Assembly: GCA_028343615.1 (NCBI GenBank)
Contig: JAOLZA010000018.1
Span: 1 to 46,076, forward strand
Origin: Verrucomicrobiota bacterium
Lineage (GTDB): Bacteria; Verrucomicrobiota; Verrucomicrobiia; Limisphaerales; UBA1100
Length of the DNA stretch: 46,076 bases
Direction: 5' to 3'
Below the pieces are notes generated by a model. The model worked only from the letters and a program-made list of their open reading frames with translations. It had not been told where the DNA came from and did no database searches. Below are positions 9,037 through 19,205 of the stretch, piece after piece. Every line of letters starts with the position of its first letter. Position 1 is the first letter of the stretch. The translations under genes and the position numbers were made by a program.

Positions 9037-12000
9037 ATGAAAGCACTGATTCCGTTATACAACCTGAATCATTTCTTGAGGTTCTATTTCATATTGGTCC
9101 TTGTAGTCCTCTTTTCTTCCTTAACCGGCGTAGCAGTCTCAGCAGAGAAAAACAAAGCCGTTTTTCTAAAGACCTATTGCGTGAAATGCCATAATGCAGA
9201 AAAGCATAAGGGCGATGTTCGGCTGGATCAGCTTGCCTTGCGTGTGACTGGCGACAATCACGAACTGTGGAAAGAGGTTATACATAACATCCAGCGGGGT
9301 GACATGCCGCCCAAGGATGCCAAGCACCCCAAGGCGGAGGAACGCCGGGCGTTTCTTTCTGAGACGATCGGATTATTAACGAAATACGAGGAAGATGCGA
9401 AGGGCGGGCGGGATCCCTTGATGCGCCTAACCAATAATCAGATCGCACATAGTCTCCAGGATTTATTAAAAACTCATGAGCATATTGCGGACCAGCTCAT
9501 TGGCGACCCGGTCGACAAGCACGGTTTTTCCCGGCAATCGGAACTCGATCTTTCGGGTTCATACCTTCAACTCTATACCGATGCGCTCGAACAGATCATC
9601 GAGCGGGCGATGCCACCCATCAATCCAATCCGCCCGGATGTGTTTCGCATCGCGGGCAACGACTGGGAAAAATGCCACTGGGCGGGGGACAACTATCTTT
9701 ACGTGGGGCATCGGCGGTTGTACGAAGGGCCGAAATGGATCGGCGATGATTTTGAGATCCCGATCCCTCCCAAGCACGAATACCGAATGTTCCTGCGTGA
9801 AAACAGGAGCAAGGGCAGATTCCGGATCAAGTTAACCTTACGAAATGAGCCGCCAACCTACGGGTACGGAGAGCATTTTCTGATCAAACCTGGATTAGCT
9901 ATAGCCAAAGCGGTTCCCGGCCAGGAGGTGTTAAAAAATTTAGCCAAGCCACGCACCGTGCAAATCCCGGAGGAGGGCATCTATCAGGTGGATGTTTTCT
10001 TAAACCCGCCGAGAAACCCGGCGGTCGCAGCGGATCCTTCAAAATTGGAGCAGGGATTGGTGAGTGCCTGGGGTTTAAACGGTGACACTCAGAGTGAATC
10101 CAAGCGTAAGGAATTGACGGGCAAACTCGTGGGTGGCGCAAAGTACCTTGATTCACCAATTGGCAAGGAAGGGAAGGCCATTTCCTTGGATGGGCATGAT
10201 GATGCGTTGGTGATCCCGCGCAACCCCTTGATGGATGTGGGGAAAGGGGACTTCACCGTGGCTGCCTGGATAAATCCAAGCGAGTTGCGGCAGGCGGGTA
10301 TCGTTTGCCTGGGCCGTTACAACTGGGTTCACGGATGGTATATGGACATGTTGCAAGGGGGTGTGTTGCGGATTGAGACAGTCAATCCTGCCAATCAATC
10401 CAATGGGACCGTGGCTACAAAGCCTGGCATCCTCAGGGTGAATACTTGGCAGCACGTGGCGGCGGTGGTGCGGCGTGGGGAAAATCAAACACGATTGTAC
10501 GTCAACGGTTTCGAGGTGGCCTCCGGAACCGTTGCCCCCACCAACCTGGATAATCCGGCGGTGGCTATGCACATTGGACGGATACAGGGCTCACGGCTTT
10601 TCAAGGGGCAGATGGATGAGGTGTATTTTTACAATCGAGCGTTGGACGTGAAAGAAATCCAGGCCCTATTGGAACCAGGGAAACAATTCGTACGGGAACC
10701 CTCGGAACCACCACAGGAACTTACTGTGAAATTGGGTGGGCGCGAATTTACGGGATCCATTCATCAACCGGCATTTTTGGGAGTTCGCTTACCAGCGGGG
10801 CCATTGCAGGTAAGCGCTCGCTATGGTGACGACTTAACCCCTTATCGGATGGTCCTTACTCCAATGCCTACAGAGAGTGAGTTTGCCATTCGATATAGAA
10901 AATTTGAACAACGGGGGACCAATCGTACCCCGCAGGAAATCGGCGTGTACCTCGATCAGTCCGGCAAGCATCCTTACAAGTTGGTGGAGCCGATCACCGT
11001 CCCCATCAAAGAAGGCCCGCAGGAATTTGAAGTATTTGGCACCCTGGAAGATCACCTCGGCGTGGTTTCCGACGCCATTGAAGCCGAAGATCGAAGCCCC
11101 GGTTACTGGCTGAAGTTCCGTACGCTATCGATTGTGAATCACAACAAGCTTGAGGGCTTTAAGCTGCCTGCTCGATTTAATTGGACTGAACCGATTTACC
11201 TTGTGCGGCCCGATGAACAGTGGATCAAGGCGTTTGGCCATACACATGGTTTAATTCCTTCGGCAAATGGAAACAACGGCACGCACGGCAATGAAGCGAA
11301 GGGCCCCGCGGTATATCCCGAGGCGATGAAAACGCATGGCTACGTGGTCATCGAAAAGGTGGAGTTTGAAACGCCGTTCTCTGCAAGTTGGCCCCCACCT
11401 GCCATTCAGCCATTCTTAACCGGTGGGAAACTGAACCGGAATGAAATGCCCGGTAAGTTGAAGTTGTTCGCGGAACGGGCTTGGCGCCAACCCTTGTCCA
11501 AAGCCGACGCGATTCAGGTCGATCAGATATGGGCCGAAGAGATTGCCGCTGGCAGCAGTGACCTTGAAGCTCTGCGAAACTCAATCGTCACGATACTAAG
11601 CGACCCACGTTTTTTATATCTGCGCCGATCTAATAATTACGACCTCACCTCCCGTCTGTCTTACTTCCTATGGAACGGCCCACCGGATGCACAGTTGATT
11701 GCGCTGTCGGGTGAACATGACCATCTTGATGACTTTAAGATCGAACAGCAGGTTGATCGACTGCTTGCAGACAAGCGCGCGCGGCGATTTGTTAAAGATT
11801 TTGTCGCGCAATGGATCGATTTTACCCGACTGGATCAGATCGCGGTGGACCCGAATTACTATCCTTCATTCAAAGACCGTGGCATGCGAATCAGGGAATA
11901 TATGAAGCAGGAATGCATCGAATTCTTTGCGCGCGTTCTTCACAAAGATGTGAGTTGCCTCAGTTTTCTTGAATCTGATTTCGTGATGGTGAACGAAGTG

Positions 12001-12678
12001 CTGGCTGAGCATTATGGCATCGCCGGTGTCTTCACGCCAAGATTTGTATCCGTTGATGCGCCCAATGATCGAGGTGGCGGCGTCTTGGCGCAGGCTGCGG
12101 TCATGCTGGCGCAATCCAACGGGCAGGATGCCCACGCGGTGAACCGTGGGGTTTGGATTCGTTCGCGACTACTGGGTGATCCGCCGTCCGATCCGCCACC
12201 GGATGTGGCTTCATTACCGGAACCCTCCAGCGATGCCAAAGCCAGGGTCCCAGTATCAATCAAGCAAAGATTGGATTTGCACCTCAAGACTGGCACAACG
12301 TGTTACGATTGCCATAAGGATATTGATCCATGGGGAATTGCCACCGAAGGCCTTGATGCGGTGGGCCTGCTGCGAAGGTCAATTAAGAAAGCTGGCCCGG
12401 TTGTTAAAAAAGTCACGATTGATGAACAAGAGATCGACGGGCTGTTGCCCTTGAAAAAATTTCTTCTCGAAAAGCGGCACAAGCAATTCTCATATGGCTT
12501 TACCCGTCATATGCTTTCCTATGCTCTGGGCAGGTCGCTCACGTTTCGCGATGAGCAGACCGTGCTGAGTCTGCAGTCGCAGTTCGAAAAAAGCGGGTAC
12601 AAAATGCGGAGCCTGATCAAAGCGATTGTCACGTCAGACGTTTTCAGGCACGGTTCACAATCAAAGGTTCCACAATGA
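9037..12678 (+). CDS. DUF1592-type cytochrome protein with inserted LamG domain
   Basis: 1213 residues from the ATG at 9037, chosen because a hydrophobic signal segment (FYFILVLVVLFSSLTGVAVSA) then follows naturally. A GTG at 8980, with a GGAGG about 16 nt upstream, would add 19 residues. Order: cytochrome-like CxxCH (C48, C51, H52) with the MPP motif; DUF1587 around LTNNQIAHSLQDLL; a LamG/concanavalin-like domain at about 340-560 (DFTVAAWINP, LYVNGFEVASG, MDEVYFYNRAL); DUF1595 near ERAWRQPLS; DUF1592 (RLSYFLWNGPPD); DUF1588 with a second CxxCH (CYDCHKDIDPWG); and C-terminal DUF1585. The family is typical of Planctomycetes and Verrucomicrobia and lacks a proven activity. LamG suggests glycan or protein binding. 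It is followed 39 nt later by a DUF1552 gene, its usual partner. Confidence 0.88.
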   Translation: MKALIPLYNLNHFLRFYFILVLVVLFSSLTGVAVSAEKNKAVFLKTYCVKCHNAEKHKGDVRLDQLALRVTGDNHELWKEVIHNIQRGDMPPKDAKHPKAEERRAFLSETIGLLTKYEEDAKGGRDPLMRLTNNQIAHSLQDLLKTHEHIADQLIGDPVDKHGFSRQSELDLSGSYLQLYTDALEQIIERAMPPINPIRPDVFRIAGNDWEKCHWAGDNYLYVGHRRLYEGPKWIGDDFEIPIPPKHEYRMFLRENRSKGRFRIKLTLRNEPPTYGYGEHFLIKPGLAIAKAVPGQEVLKNLAKPRTVQIPEEGIYQVDVFLNPPRNPAVAADPSKLEQGLVSAWGLNGDTQSESKRKELTGKLVGGAKYLDSPIGKEGKAISLDGHDDALVIPRNPLMDVGKGDFTVAAWINPSELRQAGIVCLGRYNWVHGWYMDMLQGGVLRIETVNPANQSNGTVATKPGILRVNTWQHVAAVVRRGENQTRLYVNGFEVASGTVAPTNLDNPAVAMHIGRIQGSRLFKGQMDEVYFYNRALDVKEIQALLEPGKQFVREPSEPPQELTVKLGGREFTGSIHQPAFLGVRLPAGPLQVSARYGDDLTPYRMVLTPMPTESEFAIRYRKFEQRGTNRTPQEIGVYLDQSGKHPYKLVEPITVPIKEGPQEFEVFGTLEDHLGVVSDAIEAEDRSPGYWLKFRTLSIVNHNKLEGFKLPARFNWTEPIYLVRPDEQWIKAFGHTHGLIPSANGNNGTHGNEAKGPAVYPEAMKTHGYVVIEKVEFETPFSASWPPPAIQPFLTGGKLNRNEMPGKLKLFAERAWRQPLSKADAIQVDQIWAEEIAAGSSDLEALRNSIVTILSDPRFLYLRRSNNYDLTSRLSYFLWNGPPDAQLIALSGEHDHLDDFKIEQQVDRLLADKRARRFVKDFVAQWIDFTRLDQIAVDPNYYPSFKDRGMRIREYMKQECIEFFARVLHKDVSCLSFLESDFVMVNEVLAEHYGIAGVFTPRFVSVDAPNDRGGGVLAQAAVMLAQSNGQDAHAVNRGVWIRSRLLGDPPSDPPPDVASLPEPSSDAKARVPVSIKQRLDLHLKTGTTCYDCHKDIDPWGIATEGLDAVGLLRRSIKKAGPVVKKVTIDEQEIDGLLPLKKFLLEKRHKQFSYGFTRHMLSYALGRSLTFRDEQTVLSLQSQFEKSGYKMRSLIKAIVTSDVFRHGSQSKVPQ

Positions 12679-12717
12679 TCGTTGGGCCAAAATGGGCAAG
12701 TATGCAGGAAGACAATG

Positions 12718-14022
12718 ATGGCCAAGAGAATGAATATTAATCGTCGCACATTTCTTCGCGGCGCTGGCGGTGTGGCCCTGAGCCTGCCAATTCTCGATTG
12801 CATGGCGTCCGATCCGGCAAGTGAAATGCCCAAGCGGCTTCTGGCACTGTACGTGGGGCACGGATTCGCCCTGCATGGTGATTGGAGTTGGTACCCGAAA
12901 TTGGTCGATGGCCAAATGCAATTCGGCAAGTCAATGGAAGCCTTTAACCCGTTGGCTAAGCACGTTACCATTGTAAAAGGATTGGAGCATCCCCATTGCG
13001 TGAGCGCCGGCGGACACAGTACCGCGGATTCATTCCTTACCGGCAGTAATCCCGCCGCAGCGGTGAAAAGTCCTTCACTCGATCAAATCGCCGCGATGAC
13101 GCACGGGCATAAAACGCGTTATCCGAGTCTTGTGCTTGGTAATGAAGGGGGGCTGGGCGGCGAAGGGAGATCGAATACGCTTTCTTACAATCAGTTCGGA
13201 CGCGGCGTTCCTTCCTCGAACAACTTACGCGGGTTGTATGATGCGATGTTTAATTCCGACCCGGATTTGCAGAAAAAGCAGCACCTACGATTGGCCAAAG
13301 ATAAACGCCGTGTCGATCGTGTTCTGGCATCTTACCGCGAGATGAAACGTAAGCTCGGACGCGACGATTCGCAGAAGCTGGAGCACTACCTGCACGCATT
13401 GCGAGATGTGGAGAAAGAGATCGAGCGCATGGAGCGCTGGACGGCAACTCCCAAGCCAAAGGTGCCCACAGATGAGTTGGCGCTTAACGCCTCTGTGCAG
13501 GATCCAGCGGCTTTCATCCGCACGATGTACAACCTTATCTATCTGGCGTTCAAGACAGATTCAACCCGTTATGCGACCTACATGCTACAGAGCATGAATA
13601 GTAGCAAGTGGGACAACATTCCGATCGCTCTCGGGCTCGGTGTCACCCACCATGTGCTGGCCCACAACGCGGCCAAAGGTGCTGCACAAGCCGTCCCCTT
13701 GGGGAAGTACGACAAATTTCAGGGCGATCTGCTGGCTGAGTTCATCACTAAGCTTGTAAACACGCTTGAGGGTGAAGGAACGATGCTCGATAACACGGTT
13801 GTGCTCTACGGCAGCAGCAACAGCCAGACACACGTCAATACCAACTATCCTATGATGTTGGTGGGAGGCGAAAAACTTGGCCTCAAACAGGGTGCATTTC
13901 ATGATTTCGGCAAAGAGGCTCCACCGCTTTCAAACCTCTACCTAACACTGGCAAACGCGTTGGACGTTCCCGCCAAACAGTTCTCCGACAGCAGCGGAGC
14001 TATTCGGGAAATCATGATTTGA
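12718..14022 (+). CDS. DUF1552 protein with Tat signal
   Basis: 434 residues from the ATG at 12718, which has AGGAAG about 6 nt upstream; an adjacent ATG at 12715 and a TTG at 12682 are alternatives. The N-terminus MNINRRTFLRGAGG is a twin-arginine signal followed by the hydrophobic stretch VALSLPIL, so the protein is probably exported folded. The rest matches DUF1552 along its length (LGVTHHVLAHN, YGSSNSQTHVNTNYPMMLVGG, C-terminal LYLTLANALDVP). DUF1552 genes almost always follow DUF1592-type genes in these phyla, as here. The biochemical role is unknown; the alkaline-phosphatase-like neighbour family DUF1501 has a similar context. It is convergent with a second DUF1552 gene 197 bp away. That gap holds no recognisable gene or terminator. 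Confidence 0.88.
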   Translation: MAKRMNINRRTFLRGAGGVALSLPILDCMASDPASEMPKRLLALYVGHGFALHGDWSWYPKLVDGQMQFGKSMEAFNPLAKHVTIVKGLEHPHCVSAGGHSTADSFLTGSNPAAAVKSPSLDQIAAMTHGHKTRYPSLVLGNEGGLGGEGRSNTLSYNQFGRGVPSSNNLRGLYDAMFNSDPDLQKKQHLRLAKDKRRVDRVLASYREMKRKLGRDDSQKLEHYLHALRDVEKEIERMERWTATPKPKVPTDELALNASVQDPAAFIRTMYNLIYLAFKTDSTRYATYMLQSMNSSKWDNIPIALGLGVTHHVLAHNAAKGAAQAVPLGKYDKFQGDLLAEFITKLVNTLEGEGTMLDNTVVLYGSSNSQTHVNTNYPMMLVGGEKLGLKQGAFHDFGKEAPPLSNLYLTLANALDVPAKQFSDSSGAIREIMI

Positions 14023-14219
14023 ACTGCGGTTGATCATTTGCCGGCAACTGATCTCAAGATGCTGAGAATCGCCAAAGGAAGCCCGAGGGAAAGGGTGACA
14101 GTGCTCGGTAGCAAAATCATACCCTGACTGTGGCGTGTATCATCGCGCTATCTGCGTCGATTGGGGCCTGGCTGAGCAACGGACGGGGGCGAGGAAATCG
14201 CTGATCCTTGGCAGAGGTG

Positions 14220-15560
14220 TTAGGCGACGGACTCGTCCAAGCTGCCGGTGCTATCGGCGAAGGAGTCAGCCTTGGCGCCCATTCGTTTCTGAATGGTGAC
14301 AAACAGGTTGGCCAAGGGAATATCTTTATCAAAAGTGAGGTATTGCCCGTGCTTATATCCCATTTTTTTGCCACCAGCGAGGACCAGGGGATAGTTATTG
14401 TTGTTATGGGTCTTGCTGTTGCTGCTGCCGTAAAAGATGCAGGTGTTGTCGAGCACGGTGCCGTCGCCTTCCTTTATCTCGCTCAAGCGCTTCATCAAGT
14501 AGGCTAGGCATTCTGTCTGGAAGCGGTCCCATTTACCTTTGTTTTCTGCCCCCTTTCCCTTTCCGGCCCCATGTGCCAAGCCGTGGGCATCCTTGGCAAA
14601 CCCGAGCAGTGAGGGGAACTTATTGGCGATCGAGATCGCCCCATGCATGCTCGCCAACTGGTAGGTGGCGAAGCGGGTAGAATCGGTTTGGAAGGCGAGT
14701 GCGATCAAGTCGAGCATGGTGTAAATCAACTTGGCCGGGGTCTCGTTGTCGGCATCGAGGGTGAGCCTTTCTGCGTTGATCTTGGGCTTCGGCACATCGA
14801 GCCAACGCGCGGAACGTTCCACGTCCTGCTCGATTTCACGCACCGAGGTGAGGTACTGGTCTAGCTTGTCTTGGTCGGTTTTGCCCAACTTGCGCTGAAG
14901 GGTCTTGGCTTCGTCCATGAGCAGGTCGAGGTGACTTCCTGTACGGGTAAGTCCTTTTCTTTGCGCATCAATCGAGTCTCCCTTCAGGCCGAAGAGGCGC
15001 TCGAACACGAGGGCTGGCCGGTTAAGAGAAGGAATGGGTAGGCCGTTATGGGAATAGGAAAGGGTGTTGGCCCGGGTAGGAAGACCGGTGCCGCCATCCG
15101 AGGAAAGGGTCAGGCTGGTGAAGCGGGTCTTGGCGCCAAGACGGTGGGTGCGGGCCATGAACTGATCGAGGGAAATTGAATTTTTAAGTCCGGTTGCTCC
15201 CAAGCTCATCTCCTCGCCAGTCAGAAAGGTGTCTCCGCTGTCGTGGCCTCCGATACGTCTGACTTTTGGATGGGAAAGGCCTCCCAGAACGGTGACCTGA
15301 TCACGAAAGGGCTCAAGCACTTCAAGAGATTTATTGAAAATAAAGTCCCTCCCTGAACCTTTGGGAAACCAGTTCCATTGGCCGTATTCCCCATCTTGTT
15401 TAGGCAGGCTTACACCGTAGGGAAAATAGATAGAACAAAACCTGCGGGGAGGTGATTTTACCGTCGGCGCGGCCAAGGATTCCATCCATGGCAATGCGAG
15501 AGATATGCTCGCTGCCCGGAGCATGGTCCTACGATTCATTTGGAAATTATTCTCACTCAT
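14220..15560 (-). CDS. DUF1552 protein with Tat signal (second copy)
   Basis: 446 residues. An RR motif (NRRTMLRAAS) followed by ISLALPWMESLAA is a Tat-type signal. It is a paralogue of the plus-strand DUF1552 protein: same length class, same order of motifs (GLSHPKVRRIGGHDSGDTFL, YGSSNSKTHNNNNYPLVLAGG), but clearly diverged. The ATG at 15560 is preceded by AGGAGC almost without a spacer, so the ATG at 15539 (MNRRTM) is a possible alternative. It lies 31 nt downstream of a DUF1592-type gene and is probably its operon partner. The C-terminus is Ser/Asp-rich (DSFADSTGSLDESVA). Confidence 0.88.
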   Translation of the reverse strand: MSENNFQMNRRTMLRAASISLALPWMESLAAPTVKSPPRRFCSIYFPYGVSLPKQDGEYGQWNWFPKGSGRDFIFNKSLEVLEPFRDQVTVLGGLSHPKVRRIGGHDSGDTFLTGEEMSLGATGLKNSISLDQFMARTHRLGAKTRFTSLTLSSDGGTGLPTRANTLSYSHNGLPIPSLNRPALVFERLFGLKGDSIDAQRKGLTRTGSHLDLLMDEAKTLQRKLGKTDQDKLDQYLTSVREIEQDVERSARWLDVPKPKINAERLTLDADNETPAKLIYTMLDLIALAFQTDSTRFATYQLASMHGAISIANKFPSLLGFAKDAHGLAHGAGKGKGAENKGKWDRFQTECLAYLMKRLSEIKEGDGTVLDNTCIFYGSSNSKTHNNNNYPLVLAGGKKMGYKHGQYLTFDKDIPLANLFVTIQKRMGAKADSFADSTGSLDESVA

Positions 15561-15591
15561 GCTCCTAGGAAAGAATGCAGAATTTACAGCA

Positions 15592-18500
15592 TTAACGCGA
15601 TAAAAAAGGTTTGCTTCGAATGATATTTTTCATGAGGTCGGATAGTCGATAATCCGCTTTGACGAACTCTTTGCTCAATTCCTTGACCACCGGTTCGTCG
15701 CTCAGTTCGAGGGAGCGCCCGAGGGCGAAAGTCAGTATTTTGGAAACAAGGGCATGAGCGAATTGTCCCCGCCTTTGGTCGATCAAGAATTCCTTGAGAT
15801 CCTCCAAACCGTTGATCTTATGGTTTCCGGGCAGGACGGTTTCGGTCGATATGGGTTTTTTCGTGCGGACGGTCTTTTCACGGAACAAACCGATGGCATC
15901 GTAGGACTCAAGGGCGATTCCCCATGGGTCGATGCTGCGGTGGCAATCGGCGCAGGCCGCTTTTTTGCGGTGAATTTCCAATTGGTCACGCACGGACAGT
16001 TTTTCGAAATTCTCCACGCTTTGTTCGATGCCCGGAACGTCGGGAGGCGGTGGCTTGGGCGGATCGTGGAGGAGTCGTTCCCTGATCCATACCGCCCGTT
16101 TGATGGGGTGGGAGTCAGCTCCGTCCGAGCCGGATAGTTGAATAGATGCATGCCCCAGTACGCCACCGGGTCTGTCCGTTCCTTTGAGGGAAACCCGTTC
16201 GAAACGCTGAGACTTTGGCCCTTCCAGTCCGTAGTGCTTAGCTAGGGAAGCGTTGAGCATAGTGAAGTCGGCATCGATGAACTGCAGGGCGGAAGAATCG
16301 CTGCGCAGGATTTCCCTGAAGAATTCGCGCGTTTCCTTCACCATATCCGTTTTGAGGGAACTGTCGAAGTCCTTGTAGTATTGGGGGTTGATGGCGACTC
16401 GGTCGACCCCGTCCAGATCCAGCCACTGGGTGCTAAACTGATCTACGAAACGGTCGGACTTCTCGTCTGCGAGCATTCGGTCAAACTCTTTTTCGAGGAT
16501 CTTAGGTTCGAGCAAGCTTCCATTGTCGGCGAGGGCGGAAAGTTTATCGTCCGGCATGGAACCCCAAAGGAAATAGGAAAGCCGGCAAGCAAGTTCGTGG
16601 ACACTGAGCGGTCTTTCCTTTTGGGCCTTGTGGGGCTCGCTTAGGTAGATGAAGTTGGAAGAAGCCAAGGATGCCGCGAGAGTTTCCCGCAGCGCGAAAA
16701 TGGTTGAATCCTCCTCCTCCCGAATTCTTTCGAAATGACTGATCCACTTGCCGAGCTCCTCCTCGGTTACCGGTCGGCGCCAGGCTCTGCGCAGGAAACG
16801 AACGATGACCGCCTTAGCTGTCCCGGGTTGGAGAAGGTTCTCTCCCTCATGAATGATTCTTCTGTGCTGAGGTGGCGGCCAGGACGGATAGTCGTTACGG
16901 GCGAATTCCACCGACTCGATAATGATTCGGGAAAAGTCCGGATCCTCGGGGTAAACCGTTGCCTTCTTCTTTCGGAACATGGGAAGAGGCTTGCGTCCTT
17001 CTTGGGCCAAGCTTTTCGCTTTCAAGTTAATCCAATATGGGTCAATTGACTTATATTGTAGTTCTAGGGCTTGCCTCTGTGCTGGGGCAAAAGATTCAGG
17101 TCCGCCCAGTTTCTCCACCGCCTCGAGCAAGCTCACCAGTTCCGCTCGAACGGACTCCCCGTCGAGTCGGGGGATAGGTGAGGCAGAGAGGGAAAAACGC
17201 GGCCTTCCAATGACCTGCTGTCCATTGTCGGGCCTCTTCTTGTGAAGGTAGTCTAACTCGAAAGTGAAAACCGTTCCTCCCTCATTTTCAACTGGTTCGG
17301 AAAAAGCGAAGAGACAAGCATGGTCTTTGCCGAGCTGATCAATGTTTAAAGTGCTCCCCGATGACCAACCGGTATCAATAGGGTTGCCATCGATCGCGTT
17401 GGCGGCCGAGGGGTTGAGGCCGTTATCGTTATGATGCAGAAAGTTGTTCTGGGGGTTAACCAACTTGACGGGCTTGCCTTTGCCTTGTACCCCGATCGGC
17501 TTTGCAAATACACGCAGATCAGTCAGGACAAAGTTCCCACTGTTTGCACGACCCGGACCTTTTTTCTTGAGTGACTTATCGGCAAGAGCCTCGATTCGGA
17601 TAGCCCGGATAATAGGTAAGTCAACCTTGGCCGAAACGACCCATCGGTCAGTTTTCGGGTTCAGACCGGAGAGGAGAAAGGAACCATCTCGCTGGGGCAA
17701 AAAGGTCGCGCCCTCGAGCGACTTGGGTACGGCGTTACCGATGATCAGCCAATCAGGTGGTGTGAGAGGTTTGGCTGGTCGCTTCTTCAACCATTCATCA
17801 AACCGGGCGGGAAGCTGTTCCTTTTGGAACTTCTCTTGCTGGGCAATAAGCACGGATCGATCCTTTTCCCATTTCTCAAGTTTTTTCCGGGTGGCTTCCG
17901 CATTGAGCTCCTCCACGATTTCCTTGTTTTCGCCTTTCGGGGGAGGATTGCCGTCATTCAAAACATTCTGCAAGGTGATCACGCCGTTGAGCTTATCGAG
18001 CGGAACATGCGGTTCGGCTCGAGGAAAAAAACGAGCATGGGAAGAGAATTCGTAATATTGAGGCGTGTTGGAAGTGATGGGAATCTCACCCAAGTCATCC
18101 ATGACGTTGAGAGTCAAGCCGGAGACGAAGTATCCATACCGACCGGAGAGAATGGGTGCTGGCTGTCCCGGTTTGCGGTCCGTCGATGCCTTGACTCGAA
18201 CAGTTAACCGGCCTTCCCGCGGCGGCTCCTTGAAGGAACCGTGCCAATAATTAACCCGCCCAAGCCTCGGCGAGGAGTTGGCTAGGTAGCGCTTGTTTCC
18301 CGCACCCCGGAGTTTACCCTTGTTCCAAAGGACTTCGCTCGTTGAGGTTTCCGGCTTCCCACCATCCAGAAGAACGAAGTCGAGCGCTTTTCGGGCCGAC
18401 TTGAGGTAGTTCTCGATTTGTATGGCGGAGGTTGTCAGGCTGGCGCCATTGTTGAGAAATCCGTCGGGGGAAAGAGAGTCGTTGGGCAATTCATCCGCGT

Positions 18501-18918
18501 AGTCCATCTCGAAGCCGAGCAGGTCGGTCATGGTATACTGGTACTCAGCTCGGTTGAGGCGCCGCATGACCAGGGAATCCTCCGTCCCCTGCATTTTCTT
18601 GAATGCTTCAGCTAAGTTGCGGTCGATCCATTCGGTAAGAACCTTTCTCTCCTCCTGCGACAATGGATCCTCGTCTTCCGGAGGCATCTCTCCGAGTTTA
18701 ACCTGATCGGATGCATCGTGCCATGTCTCGGCTGCCGCCCTGTCTTTGAGAAAGTCAGTTGAGAGAGTATCCAGCCGCAACTTGCCCTTTTGTTTCTCCG
18801 GTCCATGGCATTTGACGCAATGCTCTTGAAGCACAGGAAGCACATCCTTTTTAAAGACTTCATCGGCCCGTAGCACAAGCGCAGGGAGCAGAAATAAAAT
18901 GAGAGCTAAGTGCTTCAT
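15592..18918 (-). CDS. DUF1592-type cytochrome protein (no LamG)
   Basis: 1108 residues with a signal peptide (MKHLALILFLLPALVLRA). Order: cytochrome-like CxxCH (C34, C37, H38) and the MPPEDEDP motif; DUF1587 (RRLNRAEYQYTMTDLL); a long Lys-rich middle region containing discoidin/carbohydrate-like beta segments; DUF1595 (LRRAWRRPVTEEE); DUF1592 (CRLSYFLWGSMPDD); DUF1588 with a second motif CADCHRSIDPWG; DUF1585. It shares the conserved C-terminal half with the plus-strand paralogue, but the middle region is unrelated and has no LamG domain. It presumably acts in the periplasm; the substrate is unknown. It is the first gene of a two-gene minus-strand unit with the DUF1552 gene. The 287 bp upstream (18919-19205) hold the divergent promoter zone plus the repeated element of the next gene. 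Confidence 0.88.
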   Translation of the reverse strand: MKHLALILFLLPALVLRADEVFKKDVLPVLQEHCVKCHGPEKQKGKLRLDTLSTDFLKDRAAAETWHDASDQVKLGEMPPEDEDPLSQEERKVLTEWIDRNLAEAFKKMQGTEDSLVMRRLNRAEYQYTMTDLLGFEMDYADELPNDSLSPDGFLNNGASLTTSAIQIENYLKSARKALDFVLLDGGKPETSTSEVLWNKGKLRGAGNKRYLANSSPRLGRVNYWHGSFKEPPREGRLTVRVKASTDRKPGQPAPILSGRYGYFVSGLTLNVMDDLGEIPITSNTPQYYEFSSHARFFPRAEPHVPLDKLNGVITLQNVLNDGNPPPKGENKEIVEELNAEATRKKLEKWEKDRSVLIAQQEKFQKEQLPARFDEWLKKRPAKPLTPPDWLIIGNAVPKSLEGATFLPQRDGSFLLSGLNPKTDRWVVSAKVDLPIIRAIRIEALADKSLKKKGPGRANSGNFVLTDLRVFAKPIGVQGKGKPVKLVNPQNNFLHHNDNGLNPSAANAIDGNPIDTGWSSGSTLNIDQLGKDHACLFAFSEPVENEGGTVFTFELDYLHKKRPDNGQQVIGRPRFSLSASPIPRLDGESVRAELVSLLEAVEKLGGPESFAPAQRQALELQYKSIDPYWINLKAKSLAQEGRKPLPMFRKKKATVYPEDPDFSRIIIESVEFARNDYPSWPPPQHRRIIHEGENLLQPGTAKAVIVRFLRRAWRRPVTEEELGKWISHFERIREEEDSTIFALRETLAASLASSNFIYLSEPHKAQKERPLSVHELACRLSYFLWGSMPDDKLSALADNGSLLEPKILEKEFDRMLADEKSDRFVDQFSTQWLDLDGVDRVAINPQYYKDFDSSLKTDMVKETREFFREILRSDSSALQFIDADFTMLNASLAKHYGLEGPKSQRFERVSLKGTDRPGGVLGHASIQLSGSDGADSHPIKRAVWIRERLLHDPPKPPPPDVPGIEQSVENFEKLSVRDQLEIHRKKAACADCHRSIDPWGIALESYDAIGLFREKTVRTKKPISTETVLPGNHKINGLEDLKEFLIDQRRGQFAHALVSKILTFALGRSLELSDEPVVKELSKEFVKADYRLSDLMKNIIRSKPFLSR

Positions 18919-19157
18919 CGGATTGAGGGAACCCTAACAAAAAACACCTTATTTGCCGATGCAAATTAGTTCGCGGATGGTATGACCAAAGGCGCGACCG
19001 CCAGCAAAAGAAACACTCGCACGTGTCCACGATGTTCCGGTCACTCCAAGATCATTGATTGCCATCACGGCTAAGGCATCCAGATTGCTGCAAAAGGTGT
19101 TTGCCGAAGTGTAAAATCTCCGGAAAATACATCACGAAGCAGCCCGCTCACCCCTTT

Positions 19158-19205
19158 CCCCCAACAGCATTTACACCAGCGTCGGTAAGGCGTAAGGTGA
19201 CTGGC
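19158..19205 (+). promoter_or_regulatory. Repeated upstream element, copy A
   Basis: A block reading CCCCAACAGCATTTACACC, then AGCGTCGGTAAGGCG, ends at the GTG of the LRR lipoprotein gene. Closely similar blocks occur at 20113 and 21706. Conserved parts are CCCCA, the TTTACAC box, GYCGG and GGCGTARG. The boxes have promoter-like spacing, but sigma factor and start site are unknown. Confidence 0.45.

Noticed and set aside
19059-19205. N-terminal extension of the LRR lipoprotein
   Set aside because: It would place 49 Pro/Cys/Lys-rich residues before a perfect lipoprotein signal peptide and overlaps the repeated upstream element; a ribosome binding site supports the GTG at 19206.
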